A DNA stretch of 64,000 nucleotides from an uncultured Muribaculaceae bacterium (GTDB lineage: Bacteria; Bacteroidota; Bacteroidia; Bacteroidales; Muribaculaceae): the NCBI GenBank assembly GCA_910587075.1, contig CAJUKE010000005.1:1-64000 (forward strand), given 5' to 3'. The stretch's first letter is position 1. Every line of letters starts with the position of its first letter. Made by a program: the position numbers and the translations under genes. The notes beneath the pieces are model-generated. The model saw nothing but the letters and a program-made list of their open reading frames with translations, was not told the DNA's origin and made no database searches. This document shows positions 1 to 9,332 of this stretch, in pieces.

Positions 1-51
<51 letters not shown>

Positions 52-150
52 ATTTCGATTTAAAAGTTCGCTTCGGCTTTCGCCTTCCAAATCATCGGCT
101 TCAGCCTCGGATTCTTTTGTTTTCGGGAGGTGTTTCCCTCAATTGCGATG

Positions 151-181
151 CAAAGTTAGGCATTATTTTTGAACCGACAAA
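151..181 (-). promoter_or_regulatory. Promoter of tRNA-Gly
   Basis: On the minus strand TTTG (181-178) is followed after 19 nt by TAACTTTG (158-151), matching the Bacteroidota -33/-7 pattern. The expected start near 145 lies about 95 nt before the tRNA 5' end. The rest of 52-335 holds no convincing gene. Confidence 0.65.
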
Positions 182-335
182 ATTTCGGAGCAACTTTTTT
201 CACAAAAATTTCATCCGCGCCACGCGTTTCAAGCCCCTTTCGCACTGCAACAAGCTATTTAACAATCGAATATGGCAAGAAAACGAATTTCAAGCAAAAT
301 CACGCCGGTTTGCCGAAAAACAGCCGCAAAACGCG

Positions 336-1136
336 TCAATGGCGCCCGAGCTGCCAAAAAGCGACCGCCGCGGCCGACGCCACGTTGAGCGAATCAACGC
401 CACGCGCCATCGGGATTTTAACGGTATAGTCGGCCGACGCGATCACATCCTTCGGCAGGCCGTCACCCTCGGTGCCCATCACAATGGCGAGCCGCTCCTC
501 CGCCCCGAGCGCAGGGTGGTCGAGCGACACCGAATCGTCGGTCAGCGCCATGGCGGCGGTTTTGAAGCCATAGTCGGCAAGCGAGGTTATACCGCCGTCG
601 AGCCAGGTCCAGGGGAGCAGAAACACCGAGCCCATGGAAACGCGCACCGAGCGCCGGTTGAACGGGTCGCAGGTGTCTGGCGTGAGCAGCGCGGCGTCGA
701 TGCCGAGCGCCGCGGCGGCACGGAAGATAGCGCCGATGTTGGTGGTGTCGACCACACCGTGGATCACCACCACCCTCCGAGCCCCGGCAAGCACCTCCCC
801 CACCCCGGCGGGAGCCGGACGGCGCATGGCGCAAAGCACCCCGCGGGTCAGCTTGTAGCCTGTGAGCGCCGCGAGCAACTCGCGGCTCCCGGTGTAGACC
901 GGCATATCAGGATTGCGGGCTATGATGTCGGCCGCGTCCCCGGCGATATGTTTGGCCTCGCACAGAAGCGAGTCGGGCACATAACCCGCGTCGATCGCCA
1001 CCCGGATCACCTTCGGGCTCTCGGCAATGAACAACGCCCGCCCGGGGTCGAGCCTGTTGCGCAGCTGCGCCTCGGTGAGCGACGCGAACGGCGCCACCCG
1101 CGGATCGTCCAACGATGTTATCTCAAAAACCGCCAT
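336..1136 (-). CDS. TrmH/SpoU-family RNA 2'-O-ribose methyltransferase
   Basis: This 266-residue protein looks like a SPOUT-class methyltransferase that uses SAM to methylate a ribose 2'-OH in rRNA or tRNA. Residues 1 to about 105 form the N-terminal substrate-binding part. The SPOUT core follows with motif 1 at N133-IGAIFR, motif 2 GTEGDGLP at 221-228 and motif 3 IPM...SLNVA at 241-253, which together form the trefoil-knot SAM pocket. It is the last gene of a minus-strand run after the chromate-type transporter pair and folC, 21 nt behind folC. The exact RNA target cannot be read from the sequence: RlmB, TrmH and TsnR relatives share these motifs. Confidence 0.87.
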   Translation of the reverse strand: MAVFEITSLDDPRVAPFASLTEAQLRNRLDPGRALFIAESPKVIRVAIDAGYVPDSLLCEAKHIAGDAADIIARNPDMPVYTGSRELLAALTGYKLTRGVLCAMRRPAPAGVGEVLAGARRVVVIHGVVDTTNIGAIFRAAAALGIDAALLTPDTCDPFNRRSVRVSMGSVFLLPWTWLDGGITSLADYGFKTAAMALTDDSVSLDHPALGAEERLAIVMGTEGDGLPKDVIASADYTVKIPMARGVDSLNVASAAAVAFWQLGRH

Positions 1137-1157
1137 AGTCGTTATGTTGTGAATAGG

Positions 1158-2456
1158 TTATCGGTTGGGGAGGTCGGCCAGGAGGTCGGCGACCACGAAG
1201 GTGCTGCCGCCGACGAAGATCACGGCCGAGGGGTCGCGGCGGGCCTGGCGCAGGGCGTCGTTGAGCGCCTGGCTGACGCTGAAGGTGACGGCGCCGCGGA
1301 TTCCGGCCTTGGCCGCCTTGACGGCGAGTTCCTCGGCGGGTAGCGCCCGGGGCACCGAGGCGCGGGTGAATATATAGTCGGCCTCGCGGGGTAGGTGCGG
1401 GAAGATATGCCCGAGGTCCTTATCATTGACGAAGCCGAGTATGGCGGTGAGCCGCGGGCCGTAGGCAGCGAGCTGGCGTCCGAGCAGCTCCCATCCCCCC
1501 TCGTTGTGGCCGGTGTCGCAAATCACAGTCGGCGAGTCCATCACCTTCATCCAGCGCCCCATCAGCCCCGTGGAGTCGCACACGGAGGCGAGTCCGCGGG
1601 CCACGGCATCGTCGGTGAGCGGGAACCCCGCGCGGCGCAATTGGTCGAGGGCGCAGAGAATAGTGCGCAGATTGCGGCGCTGGCAAAGCCCAGTGAGCTG
1701 GAATCGCACGGGGCCGAACGGCGTTGCCGCTGCTTCGAGGAGGCCGTCGGCACCCGGAGACGCCTCTATGGAGGCAAACTCGTCGTCGGCATATCTGACG
1801 GGTGCGCCGACACGGGCGGCGGTTTCGGCAAACACGCGCCGAACCTCCCCCTCGGACTCACCGACCACCACCGGCACCCCGGCCTTTATTATCCCCGCCT
1901 TCTCCGAGGCGATTTTAGCGGGTGTGTCGCCGAGCTGGGCCATATGGTCCATGGAGATGTTGGTGATCACGCTCAGCTCCGGCTCTATTATATTGGTGGA
2001 GTCGAGACGACCGCCGAGTCCTACCTCGATGACCGCCACGTCGACCCCCGAGCGGGCGAACCAGTCGAAGGCCATCACAGTGGTAAGCTCGAAAAACGAG
2101 GGTTCGCACCCCTCGGGGCAGATTTCGCGGAAACGCTCCACGAAAGCGGTCACCTCCTCCTCGGAAATCATCGCGCCATTGACGCGCATACGCTCCCGGA
2201 AGTCAACGAGGTGTGGCGAGGTGAAGAGCCCCACCTTGAGCCCGGCAGCCGCGAGGCACGACGCCAGCGAGTGGGCCGTTGACCCCTTGCCGTTCGTTCC
2301 GGCAACGTGCACGCAGCGCAACCGCCGGTGAGGGTCGCCGAAGAGCGCCGAGAGGCGGCGCACGGTGTCGAGTCCCGGCTTGTAGGCGGCAGCGCCAATC
2401 TGCTGGAACTGCGGTGTCTGCGAATATAGAAAGTCAATCGTTTCCTGATACGTCAT
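1158..2456 (-). CDS. folC: Folylpolyglutamate synthase / dihydrofolate synthase
   Basis: Mur-ligase-fold enzyme that adds glutamate to dihydropteroate and to reduced folates with ATP, in the cytoplasm. The P-loop HVAGTNGKGST is near residue 55. The conserved stretch GLGGRLDSTN and the later DTGHNEGG, where the family has DGAHN, mark the central and C-terminal domains. Length is 432 residues, normal for the family. I start at the ATG at 2456; an in-frame TTG at 2468, right behind the transporter stop, would add four residues. The tight spacing suggests cotranscription with the upstream transporter genes, although they share no obvious pathway. Confidence 0.93.
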   Translation of the reverse strand: MTYQETIDFLYSQTPQFQQIGAAAYKPGLDTVRRLSALFGDPHRRLRCVHVAGTNGKGSTAHSLASCLAAAGLKVGLFTSPHLVDFRERMRVNGAMISEEEVTAFVERFREICPEGCEPSFFELTTVMAFDWFARSGVDVAVIEVGLGGRLDSTNIIEPELSVITNISMDHMAQLGDTPAKIASEKAGIIKAGVPVVVGESEGEVRRVFAETAARVGAPVRYADDEFASIEASPGADGLLEAAATPFGPVRFQLTGLCQRRNLRTILCALDQLRRAGFPLTDDAVARGLASVCDSTGLMGRWMKVMDSPTVICDTGHNEGGWELLGRQLAAYGPRLTAILGFVNDKDLGHIFPHLPREADYIFTRASVPRALPAEELAVKAAKAGIRGAVTFSVSQALNDALRQARRDPSAVIFVGGSTFVVADLLADLPNR

Positions 2457-2468
2457 CGGGCAGCTCAA

Positions 2469-3035
2469 TCAATAATACAACATAAAACCGGCCACTCCGC
2501 TGAGCACAATCACCAGAATCGGGTGCATCTTAAAGCGGAGCACCAGCGTGAGGGCGATTACCGCTATGATGGTCGAAATCGTGGCCTCGCGGGGCGTCGA
2601 GCCGAAGTTCTCGGCGTTCATCAGGAGCAGCGCCGCCGACGCAATCAGGCCGATCACCACCGGGCGGAGCCCTTTGAACACGCCGCGCACCACAACGCTG
2701 TCGCGGTGGCGCATTATTATATGGCTCGTATACGCCACCAAGAGGAACGACGGGAGCACCACCACGAACGTGCACAGCAGCGAACCCAAGATACCGAACA
2801 GCGGATGGTCGAACCCCGCGTGCATCGGGGCAACATAGCCTATGTATGTGGCCGAGTTGATACCTATCGGGCCAGGGGTCATCTGCGAAATGGCCACAAT
2901 GTCGGTGAACATCTGCTCCGTGACCCATCCAGGTTCCACAATTTCGCGTTCAATCAGCGAGAGCATGGCGTAGCCCCCGCCGAAGCCGAAGAGCCCGATT
3001 TTGAGATAGCTCCAGATAAGTTTGAGGTAAATCAT
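2469..3035 (-). CDS. Chromate transporter family protein, second half-size subunit
   Basis: A 188-residue membrane protein with one CHR domain: the N-terminal motif FGFGGGYAMLSLIERE is followed by SQMTPGPIGIN and several hydrophobic helices ending in VAGFMLYY. Full-length ChrA proteins carry two CHR domains in one chain; here they are two genes, as in the short-chain CHR pairs known in many bacteria. The start overlaps the stop of the upstream partner by four bases (ATGA), so translation is probably coupled and the two likely form a heterodimer. Substrate is uncertain: chromate efflux is the family label, but no resistance gene is near. Confidence 0.85.
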   Translation of the reverse strand: MIYLKLIWSYLKIGLFGFGGGYAMLSLIEREIVEPGWVTEQMFTDIVAISQMTPGPIGINSATYIGYVAPMHAGFDHPLFGILGSLLCTFVVVLPSFLLVAYTSHIIMRHRDSVVVRGVFKGLRPVVIGLIASAALLLMNAENFGSTPREATISTIIAVIALTLVLRFKMHPILVIVLSGVAGFMLYY

Positions 3036-3667
3036 ACGAGGTCGTCGTCATCTTCGGCGCCCTTTTTGGGGCGGCGTTGTTCAACATGGCTGAGCACCAC
3101 CCATCCGAGCAGTCCTCCGAGCACAATATATAATATAGGGTTCGACACCACCGGCCACTTCGACCAAATCAGCAGGGCCACGGCCACGGGAATCCACAGC
3201 GTCTTCCAGCCGAGCTTAGCCGCCTTTGCCGAGGTGACCATCGGGGCGATAATCAGGGCCACCACCGCGGGGCGTATCCCCTGGAAAATAGCCGACACCA
3301 CCGGGTTGTTCTTGATCAGGTCGGGGGTGAGGAACACCGCTATGGTGAGTATAATCAGGAAGCTCGGCAGAATGTTGCCCAGGGCGGCGCACACGCTGCC
3401 GCGCATACCGCGCAGGCGGTCGCCGACGGCCACGGCCACGTTGACGGCCATAACGCCCGGGAGCGACTGCGCCACCGCGAGCAGGTCGAGAAACTCCTCG
3501 CGGCCGATCCATTGGCGGTTGTCGACCACCTCGCGCTCAATGAGCGAGATCATGGCCCAGCCGCCACCGAAGGTAAACCCGCCAATGCGCAGAAACGACC
3601 AGAAAAGTTTCCAGAGGACCCCCTTCTCGGCCGACCGCGGCGCGGGCTTGTTCACAATATTACCCAT
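3032..3667 (-). CDS. Chromate transporter family protein, first half-size subunit
   Basis: A 211-residue membrane protein with one CHR domain. After a basic N-terminus comes GGFTFGGGWAMISLIERE, then AQSLPGVMAVN and five or six hydrophobic segments, ending in a charged cytoplasmic tail with PKKGAEDDDDLV. It differs enough from its neighbour to be an old paralogue, as is usual for CHR pairs with opposite topology. It is the first gene of the minus-strand run. A TAACTTCG -7-like box at about 3771-3778 on the minus strand could be its promoter, leaving a leader of about 100 nt. Confidence 0.85.
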   Translation of the reverse strand: MGNIVNKPAPRSAEKGVLWKLFWSFLRIGGFTFGGGWAMISLIEREVVDNRQWIGREEFLDLLAVAQSLPGVMAVNVAVAVGDRLRGMRGSVCAALGNILPSFLIILTIAVFLTPDLIKNNPVVSAIFQGIRPAVVALIIAPMVTSAKAAKLGWKTLWIPVAVALLIWSKWPVVSNPILYIVLGGLLGWVVLSHVEQRRPKKGAEDDDDLV

Positions 3668-3963
3668 CTGATTAACACTTAAGTGGCTCGAATAAATGAT
3701 TTAATGTATTCAGTGGCTTTTCGCGCCACTTAACATTAGAAACGCCCCGGAGAGAGCGCTCCAAGGCGCCGCGAAGTTAGCAAAAAGCCCCGAATCGCGG
3801 AAGAGAAAACACAATTGTGTTAAATCTGCCCCCAATAGCGCTAAAAAACGCGAAAATATGGAAATATTTCCGTAATTTCGCGGCTAATTGAAAACGCACA
3901 CGTTTTCCCAAAAATAACGATATAAACAAAAAAAGAACACGCAATAAACCACCACATTTCTTT
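3668..3963. other. Divergent intergenic region
   Basis: This AT-rich spacer lies between the leftward transporter operon and the rightward lipoprotein gene. It carries -7-like boxes in both directions: TAACTTCG on the minus strand near 3771-3778 and TAATTTCG on the plus strand at 3873-3880. Neither has a clear -33 element. I see no gene or strong hairpin in it. Confidence 0.4.
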
Positions 3964-5802
3964 ATGACCAACTTCCGCTTGAATGCCATCGGCCGCCCCT
4001 GCGCGGCGGGTCTCGCCTTGGCAGCCCTGGCAATCCTTCCCGGCTGTGTCGACAACGACTACGACCTCTCGAAGGATATGGACCTCAACGTCACCATCGG
4101 TACCAACGGGCTCACCATCCCCGGCAGCTCGACCCAGATGCTGACGCTCAAAAATCTTTTCGATCTCAACGAAGACGGCACCTCATCAATCAAGGTGATC
4201 AAAGCCGAGGACACTCAGAAATACGGCCTGCAGGTAGGCGACTACGTCCTGATCTCGAAGCCCGACGAAGCAACCGAATCCAAAGTGGAGATTCCCGAGG
4301 TCAAACTCGACAACATCTCCGGCAGTGAGGAGACTATGCACCTCGAAACCATCACCATAAACGGTATGGGCATGCAGTGGACCACCGTCAACAACTTCAA
4401 GAACGATGTGAACATATGCAGCTACGAGGCTCCTAAGGATATCAAAAAACTCACCAACGCCACCACCGACCTTCCCATCGACGTAACGCTGAAGTTTGCC
4501 ACCAGTTATTCCGGCACAGTTTACGTTGGAACGGGATTCACCGTAACCTTCCCCTCCTGGTGGACACTCACTCTTGACGAGACCAACAGCGTGCCCGTGG
4601 TTCTTGACGGCAAGAACGTGCTCCGCTTCACCAATGACTACGACATCTCGCACAACACCCTCCACATCGTGGCCAACATCCGCGAGTTCGACTTCCAGAC
4701 CGCTCCCGCCGGACAGGGCCTTATCTGGACCAACGGCGAGCCCAGCTTCGAAGTACGCGAGGAAATCACCTGCGCCGGTAAAATCGGTGCCGATGGCGGC
4801 CAGATGGAGCAGCTCGGCGTAGAGCAGGTCGACATCAACCTCACAACCACGGTGAAGCCCACCGCCGCCACCCTTCTGTCGGTTACCGGCATCGTTGACC
4901 CCAAGATCGACATCGCCGAAAGCGATTTCCAGATCAACGACATACCCGAGTTCCTGGCCGAAGATGGCAACCATCTCGACATCTACAACCCGCAGCTCTA
5001 CTTCAACGTGACCAACGAGGCCCCGATTGACGTGAACTTCAGCGCCATGCTCACCCCCTACGACGACAAAGGCAACGTGATTAAGGACCAGAACGGCAAC
5101 CCCAACATCATCAAGCTCGGCGCGGCCTACGGTGGCAAGGAAATCCTCATCAAGGCTTCCGGCGACACCCGTATCTGCATCTCACGCCGCGGCGCTTCCG
5201 ACAAGAACATCGACACCGAAGTGATTGTCCCCAACCTCGCCGACCTGTTCATGACCGTGCCCAGCCGCATCACCATCACCGGCATCGAAGCCAAGGTGCC
5301 CCAGACCAAGGAGTACACCATCTACCCCGGCACTGAATACAACGAGGAGTACACCTACGAGGCCGTGATCCCCTTCATGTTCGGCGACAACACCACCATC
5401 GACTATATGACCTCGTCGGACGACCTCGACACCGAGGACTTTGACAAGTTCAACTTCGAGTCGATCGAAATCAGCTTCAACGCCGTGAACGGCATCCCCC
5501 TGAACCTCACCCCCACGCTTGAGGCAACCGGCGAAGGCGGCAAGCCCCTCACCGACATCGTCTGCAAGGTAACCGGCACCATCGCCGCCGCCACCGCCAA
5601 CGGCCCCTCGACCAGCAAAATCAAGGCCGTGCTGACCTCTACAGCCGACAACCTCGGCCAGCTCAAGGGCTTAAAGGCCAGCTTCACCGCCCACACCGAC
5701 GCGCAGTGCGCCGGCGTAGCTCTCAACGAGACCATGGGCGTGAAGTTCACCGAAGTCACCGCCACCCTCAAGGGGAACATCGACGTAGACCTTAACGAAT
5801 AA
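3964..5802 (+). CDS. Surface-type lipoprotein of unknown function
   Basis: I do not recognise a named family. The 612-residue product has a signal sequence with lipobox LAILPGC (lipidated Cys near residue 28), followed by acidic residues VDNDYD, which fits the lipoprotein surface-export signal described in Bacteroidota. The rest is a long, beta-rich sequence full of Asn, Asp and Thr, with segments such as KVEIPEVKLDNISG and DVNFSAMLTPYDDKGN that resemble stacked beta-sandwich modules. The DUF5723 outer-membrane gene follows after 24 nt, so the two are probably cotranscribed. Adhesion, matrix or envelope structure are possible roles but are not shown by sequence. Confidence 0.72.
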   Translation: MTNFRLNAIGRPCAAGLALAALAILPGCVDNDYDLSKDMDLNVTIGTNGLTIPGSSTQMLTLKNLFDLNEDGTSSIKVIKAEDTQKYGLQVGDYVLISKPDEATESKVEIPEVKLDNISGSEETMHLETITINGMGMQWTTVNNFKNDVNICSYEAPKDIKKLTNATTDLPIDVTLKFATSYSGTVYVGTGFTVTFPSWWTLTLDETNSVPVVLDGKNVLRFTNDYDISHNTLHIVANIREFDFQTAPAGQGLIWTNGEPSFEVREEITCAGKIGADGGQMEQLGVEQVDINLTTTVKPTAATLLSVTGIVDPKIDIAESDFQINDIPEFLAEDGNHLDIYNPQLYFNVTNEAPIDVNFSAMLTPYDDKGNVIKDQNGNPNIIKLGAAYGGKEILIKASGDTRICISRRGASDKNIDTEVIVPNLADLFMTVPSRITITGIEAKVPQTKEYTIYPGTEYNEEYTYEAVIPFMFGDNTTIDYMTSSDDLDTEDFDKFNFESIEISFNAVNGIPLNLTPTLEATGEGGKPLTDIVCKVTGTIAAATANGPSTSKIKAVLTSTADNLGQLKGLKASFTAHTDAQCAGVALNETMGVKFTEVTATLKGNIDVDLNE

Positions 5803-5826
5803 TCTCCATTCTATCACCCCACACAC

Positions 5827-7296
5827 ATGAAAGCAATTAAGAAATATATGCTCGCCGGGGCGATGGCCGCCGGCTTCATCACCGCCGGAGCGCAGGAGGT
5901 TTCCCGCACGGCCTATTTCCAGGAAGGCTACAACTTCCGCCACGAAATGAACCCGGCCCTCGCCCCCGAACGCGGCTACTTCTCGTTCCCCGTGCTCGGC
6001 AGCCTCTCGCTCGGCGCCCAGGCCAACATCGGCGTCAACAACTTCATCTACAAGAACGGCAACGGCCAGCTGACCACCTTTATGAACAAGAGCGTCAGCA
6101 GCTCCGAGTTCCTCGGCGGCCTCTCCAACACCAACAAGCTCCTCACCAGCCTCGACCTCAACATCATCTCCTTAGGCTTCAAAGGGTTCGGCGGTTACAA
6201 CTACTTCGGCCTCTCGGTGAGGAACGACATCGGTATCGCGCTCCCCAAAGGGATGTTCGAGTTTATGAAAGTAGGGCAGACCGGTCCCGACACCAAGTAT
6301 GACTTCGCCAACCTGCGCTTCCGCGTGATGAGCTACGGCGAAATCGCCCTCGGCCACCAGCGCCAGATCACCCCCGAGCTGGCCGCCGGTATCAAGGTGA
6401 AGCTCCTCCTGGGCCTGGCCCACGTTGACGCCAACATCCAGAAGATGGACATCGCGATGGGCGACAAGAAGTGGGTCATCGACGGCGACGGCGAAATCTT
6501 CATCGGCGCCGGCAACGGCCTCTATGTGCCCACCAACGCCGAATCGGGCAAAGAGCTCGACAAGCCCTCGCGCTCGGAGCAGATCGACTTCGGCGGCATC
6601 AAGTACAACAACTTCGGCCTCGCGGGTTTCGGCCTCGGCTTCGACCTGGGCGCCACCTATGATATGAGCCGCATCGTCGACGGCCTGCGTCTCTCGGCCG
6701 CCGTCACCGACCTGGGCTTCATCAAGTGGAGCGGCGCCGTGGTGGCCCGCATGCCTGGCCGCGCCTGGGAGTTTGACGGCTTCCACGACATCGCCATCGA
6801 CGACACCCAGGACGACTACGACCAGAACAAGATCGACCAGCAGCTCGAAGACCTCGGCGACAAACTCCTTGACTGCCTCAACTTCGAGAAGCAGGCGCAG
6901 AAAGAGGGTGAGACCCGCGCCCTGCACGCCACCCTCACCATCGGCGCCGAATACGACATGCCCTTCTACAAGCGCCTGTCGGCCGGCTTCCTCTTCACCC
7001 AGCGCATGGCCGGCTGCTTCAGCTGGACCGAGGGCCGCTTCTCGGCCAACGTGAAGCCCACCGGATGGTTCGACGCCACCGTAAGCTACGGCGCGTCGAC
7101 CTTCGGCTCCTCCTTCGGCTGGATGCTCAACTTCCACCCCAAAGGCTTCAACTTCTTCGTAGGTTCCGACCACCAGTTCTTCAAGCTCACCAAGTCACCC
7201 TCCCTCCCCCTGGGCCACATGAACTTCAACGTGAACCTCGGCATCAACTTCACCTTCGGCAAAAAGTACAAAGGCACCCCCATCGTGAAGGGCTGA
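5827..7296 (+). CDS. DUF5723 family outer-membrane beta-barrel protein
   Basis: A 489-residue exported protein: signal peptide to about residue 22 (cleavage after ITAGA), then EVSRTAYFQEGYNFRHEMNP, the N-terminal pattern I associate with DUF5723. Alternating hydrophobic and polar strands, many Gly and aromatic residues, and a final LGINFTFGKKY support a beta-barrel in the outer membrane. It sits directly behind the lipoprotein gene and ahead of a strong hairpin, so the pair looks like a two-gene transcript. Its function is not known; a type IX-associated or transport role would be inference. Confidence 0.78.
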   Translation: MKAIKKYMLAGAMAAGFITAGAQEVSRTAYFQEGYNFRHEMNPALAPERGYFSFPVLGSLSLGAQANIGVNNFIYKNGNGQLTTFMNKSVSSSEFLGGLSNTNKLLTSLDLNIISLGFKGFGGYNYFGLSVRNDIGIALPKGMFEFMKVGQTGPDTKYDFANLRFRVMSYGEIALGHQRQITPELAAGIKVKLLLGLAHVDANIQKMDIAMGDKKWVIDGDGEIFIGAGNGLYVPTNAESGKELDKPSRSEQIDFGGIKYNNFGLAGFGLGFDLGATYDMSRIVDGLRLSAAVTDLGFIKWSGAVVARMPGRAWEFDGFHDIAIDDTQDDYDQNKIDQQLEDLGDKLLDCLNFEKQAQKEGETRALHATLTIGAEYDMPFYKRLSAGFLFTQRMAGCFSWTEGRFSANVKPTGWFDATVSYGASTFGSSFGWMLNFHPKGFNFFVGSDHQFFKLTKSPSLPLGHMNFNVNLGINFTFGKKYKGTPIVKG

Positions 7297-7321
7297 GCCC
7301 CAGGCTAACCTCCGCATAACC

Positions 7322-7357
7322 CGACACCGCGCACGGCAACGAACCTGCGCGGTGTCG
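7322..7357 (+). terminator. Hairpin terminator after the DUF5723 gene
   Basis: Arms CGACACCGCGCA (7322-7333) and TGCGCGGTGTCG (7346-7357) pair perfectly over 12 bp with a 12-nt loop and are followed by TTGTATT. Confidence 0.7.
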
Positions 7358-7706
7358 TTGTATTCCGGCCACTCCCTCCGCGGTCGCCCCGCCCAGCAGC
7401 CTGTATATCGGCCGATGTCAAAATATCGGAAAAACCATCGCCGCGAAGGCCGTTTTCGTTAAATTGGTTTAACCGAGAGCGGTCGGGGCGATTTTTTATT
7501 TGGCACTTTAAATTTTAAATGTTAATTTTGAGCCAAATGTTAAAAATGTGGCGGTTATGGCCACAAATCGTTGGATTGTTGATAACTTTCGTCCAGCCGG
7601 GCCGGAACAATAGCGCCCGGCAGGCGTTAACTATTGGTGAGCCGCCGGGCCGTACCGCTCCGCGGCGCGATTCATCACTTTCCAAGAAGGAGGCATATAT
7701 AATATA
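7358..7706. other. Long leader region ahead of rprX
   Basis: This spacer of about 350 nt has an AT-rich part (7480-7550) and a GC-rich part with complementary GCCGGGC/GCCCGGC-type segments near 7596-7660. TAACTTTC at 7580-7587 resembles a -7 element. A GGAGG sits at 7687-7691, 15 nt before the rprX ATG. An open frame from 7519 ends in TAATG overlapping that ATG, but its composition is not gene-like. Confidence 0.35.
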
Positions 7707-9242
7707 ATGAAGAAATCTACCATCTGGCTGCTGACCGTGCTTATGGCCCTGACCGTCGTCGGGCTGCTCTATATACAGATTATGTATATGGAGTCGATGA
7801 TACGCATGCGCGACGACCAGTTTTCCGAAGGGGTGAAGCGCTCGCTCAACGTGGTGGCCTCGCTCCTGGAGCAGGATGAAACGAAATATTTCCTCGAAGA
7901 GGACGTGGCCGAGGTCGAATCGTCGTCGGTCTACACCCAGTACGGCGGAGCGCCCCACCTCGGCGGGGTCAAATACGCCTTCACCACCCACAGCGGCCTC
8001 ATAGGCGACCTCACCCTCAAAGCCGATGCCGACAAAATCTACAACATACAGAACGAGCCGTCGAACGTCGCCAACTCCTACAACAGCATGCGCGAGGAGC
8101 TCAAAGGGCAGTACCTCTACCAGAAGGGGCTCATCGACGATGTGATAATAAACATTATGAACAAGGCCTACGACCGCCCCATCGAGGAGCGCGTCGACTC
8201 GACCTCGGTGCGCCGCTACCTGGCCCGCGAGCTTGAGAACAACGGCCTCGACCTCCCCTTCGAGTTCGCGGTGGTAAACCGCAGCGGCCATGTGTTCTAC
8301 GCCTCGCCCGGCTTCACACGGCAGAACAAAATCAACTCCGACGAGAACTCGGTGTTCGTGCAGTCGCTCTTCCACAGCGACCCCCCCTCGAAAAAGAACT
8401 ACCTCAAGGTCTACTTCCCGCAGAAAGCCAAATACGTGCTCAGCTCCGTGAAGTTCATGATACCGTCGTTCATCTTCACCTTCATACTTCTGATCGTGTT
8501 CCTCTACACCATCATCCTGGCCTTCCGCCAAAAGAAGCTCACCGAGATGAAGAACGACTTCATCAACAATATGACCCACGAGTTCAAAACCCCCATATCG
8601 ACCATATCGCTCGCGGCGCAGATGCTCAACGACCCCTCGGTGCGAAAGTCGCAGCCTATGTTGCAGCACATATCGGGCGTGATCAACGACGAGACCAAGC
8701 GCCTCCGCTTCCAGGTCGAGAAGGTGCTCCAGATGTCGATGTTCGACAAGAAGAAAGCCACCCTGCGCTTCCAGGAGGTCGACGCCAACTCGGTGATACA
8801 GCAGGTAATCAACACCTTCAGGCTCAAAGTCGAGAAATACGGGGGCAAGCTCTCGGCCAACCTCGACGCCCAGGACTCGATAATCAACGTCGACGAGATG
8901 CACTTCACCAACGTGATTTTCAACCTCCTCGACAACGCCGTGAAATACCGCAAGGAGGATGTGCCCCTCGACCTGAGGGTGGCCACCCGCGACGCCGGCA
9001 ACGACAAGATGCAGATCATAATCTCCGACAACGGCATAGGCATACGCAAGGAGGACCTGCGCAAGATTTTCGACAAATTCTACCGCGTGTCGACCGGCAA
9101 CCGCCACGATGTCAAAGGGTTCGGCCTCGGGCTCGCCTACGTCAACAAAATGACCGAGCTCATGGGGGGCAACATCAAGGTCGAGAGCGACCTCGGCAAA
9201 GGCACCACCTTCACCATCACGATGCCCCTGCTCAACGACTGA
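7707..9242 (+). CDS. rprX: Two-component sensor histidine kinase RprX
   Basis: A membrane histidine kinase of 511 residues. TM1 spans roughly 5-27 and TM2 about 250-275, with a periplasmic sensor domain between them. The HisKA dimerisation domain carries the phospho-accepting His in NNMTHEFKTPIS (about residue 291). HATPase_c follows with N-box FNLLDNAVKY, G1 box ISDNGIGI, F-box DKFYRV and G2 box GFGLGLAYV. Overall sequence and the adjacent response regulator match the RprX/RprY pair first described in Bacteroides fragilis. RprY follows after a 90-nt gap. The signal sensed is not evident from the sequence. Confidence 0.9.
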   Translation: MKKSTIWLLTVLMALTVVGLLYIQIMYMESMIRMRDDQFSEGVKRSLNVVASLLEQDETKYFLEEDVAEVESSSVYTQYGGAPHLGGVKYAFTTHSGLIGDLTLKADADKIYNIQNEPSNVANSYNSMREELKGQYLYQKGLIDDVIINIMNKAYDRPIEERVDSTSVRRYLARELENNGLDLPFEFAVVNRSGHVFYASPGFTRQNKINSDENSVFVQSLFHSDPPSKKNYLKVYFPQKAKYVLSSVKFMIPSFIFTFILLIVFLYTIILAFRQKKLTEMKNDFINNMTHEFKTPISTISLAAQMLNDPSVRKSQPMLQHISGVINDETKRLRFQVEKVLQMSMFDKKKATLRFQEVDANSVIQQVINTFRLKVEKYGGKLSANLDAQDSIINVDEMHFTNVIFNLLDNAVKYRKEDVPLDLRVATRDAGNDKMQIIISDNGIGIRKEDLRKIFDKFYRVSTGNRHDVKGFGLGLAYVNKMTELMGGNIKVESDLGKGTTFTITMPLLND

Positions 9243-9332
9243 CAACGACAGAAAAAATCGCGGTTTCGGCCGGAAGCCGTGAACAATTAACGTGTGAAAA
9301 AAATTATATTAATATAACAAAACTTATTAACT

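Noticed and set aside
117..1343. A 408-codon plus-strand frame over the RNA methyltransferase gene
   Set aside because: His/Arg/Gly-rich shadow; the minus-strand frame carries all SPOUT motifs.
7519..7707. A 62-codon ORF ending in TAATG at the rprX start
   Set aside because: No ribosome site, and Arg/Pro-rich composition without a pattern; kept only as a note on the leader.
7515..9245. A 576-codon open frame antisense to rprX
   Set aside because: It mirrors rprX, whose kinase motifs are complete. Long antisense frames are expected in GC-rich genes, and its Val/His/Leu-rich text has no domain.
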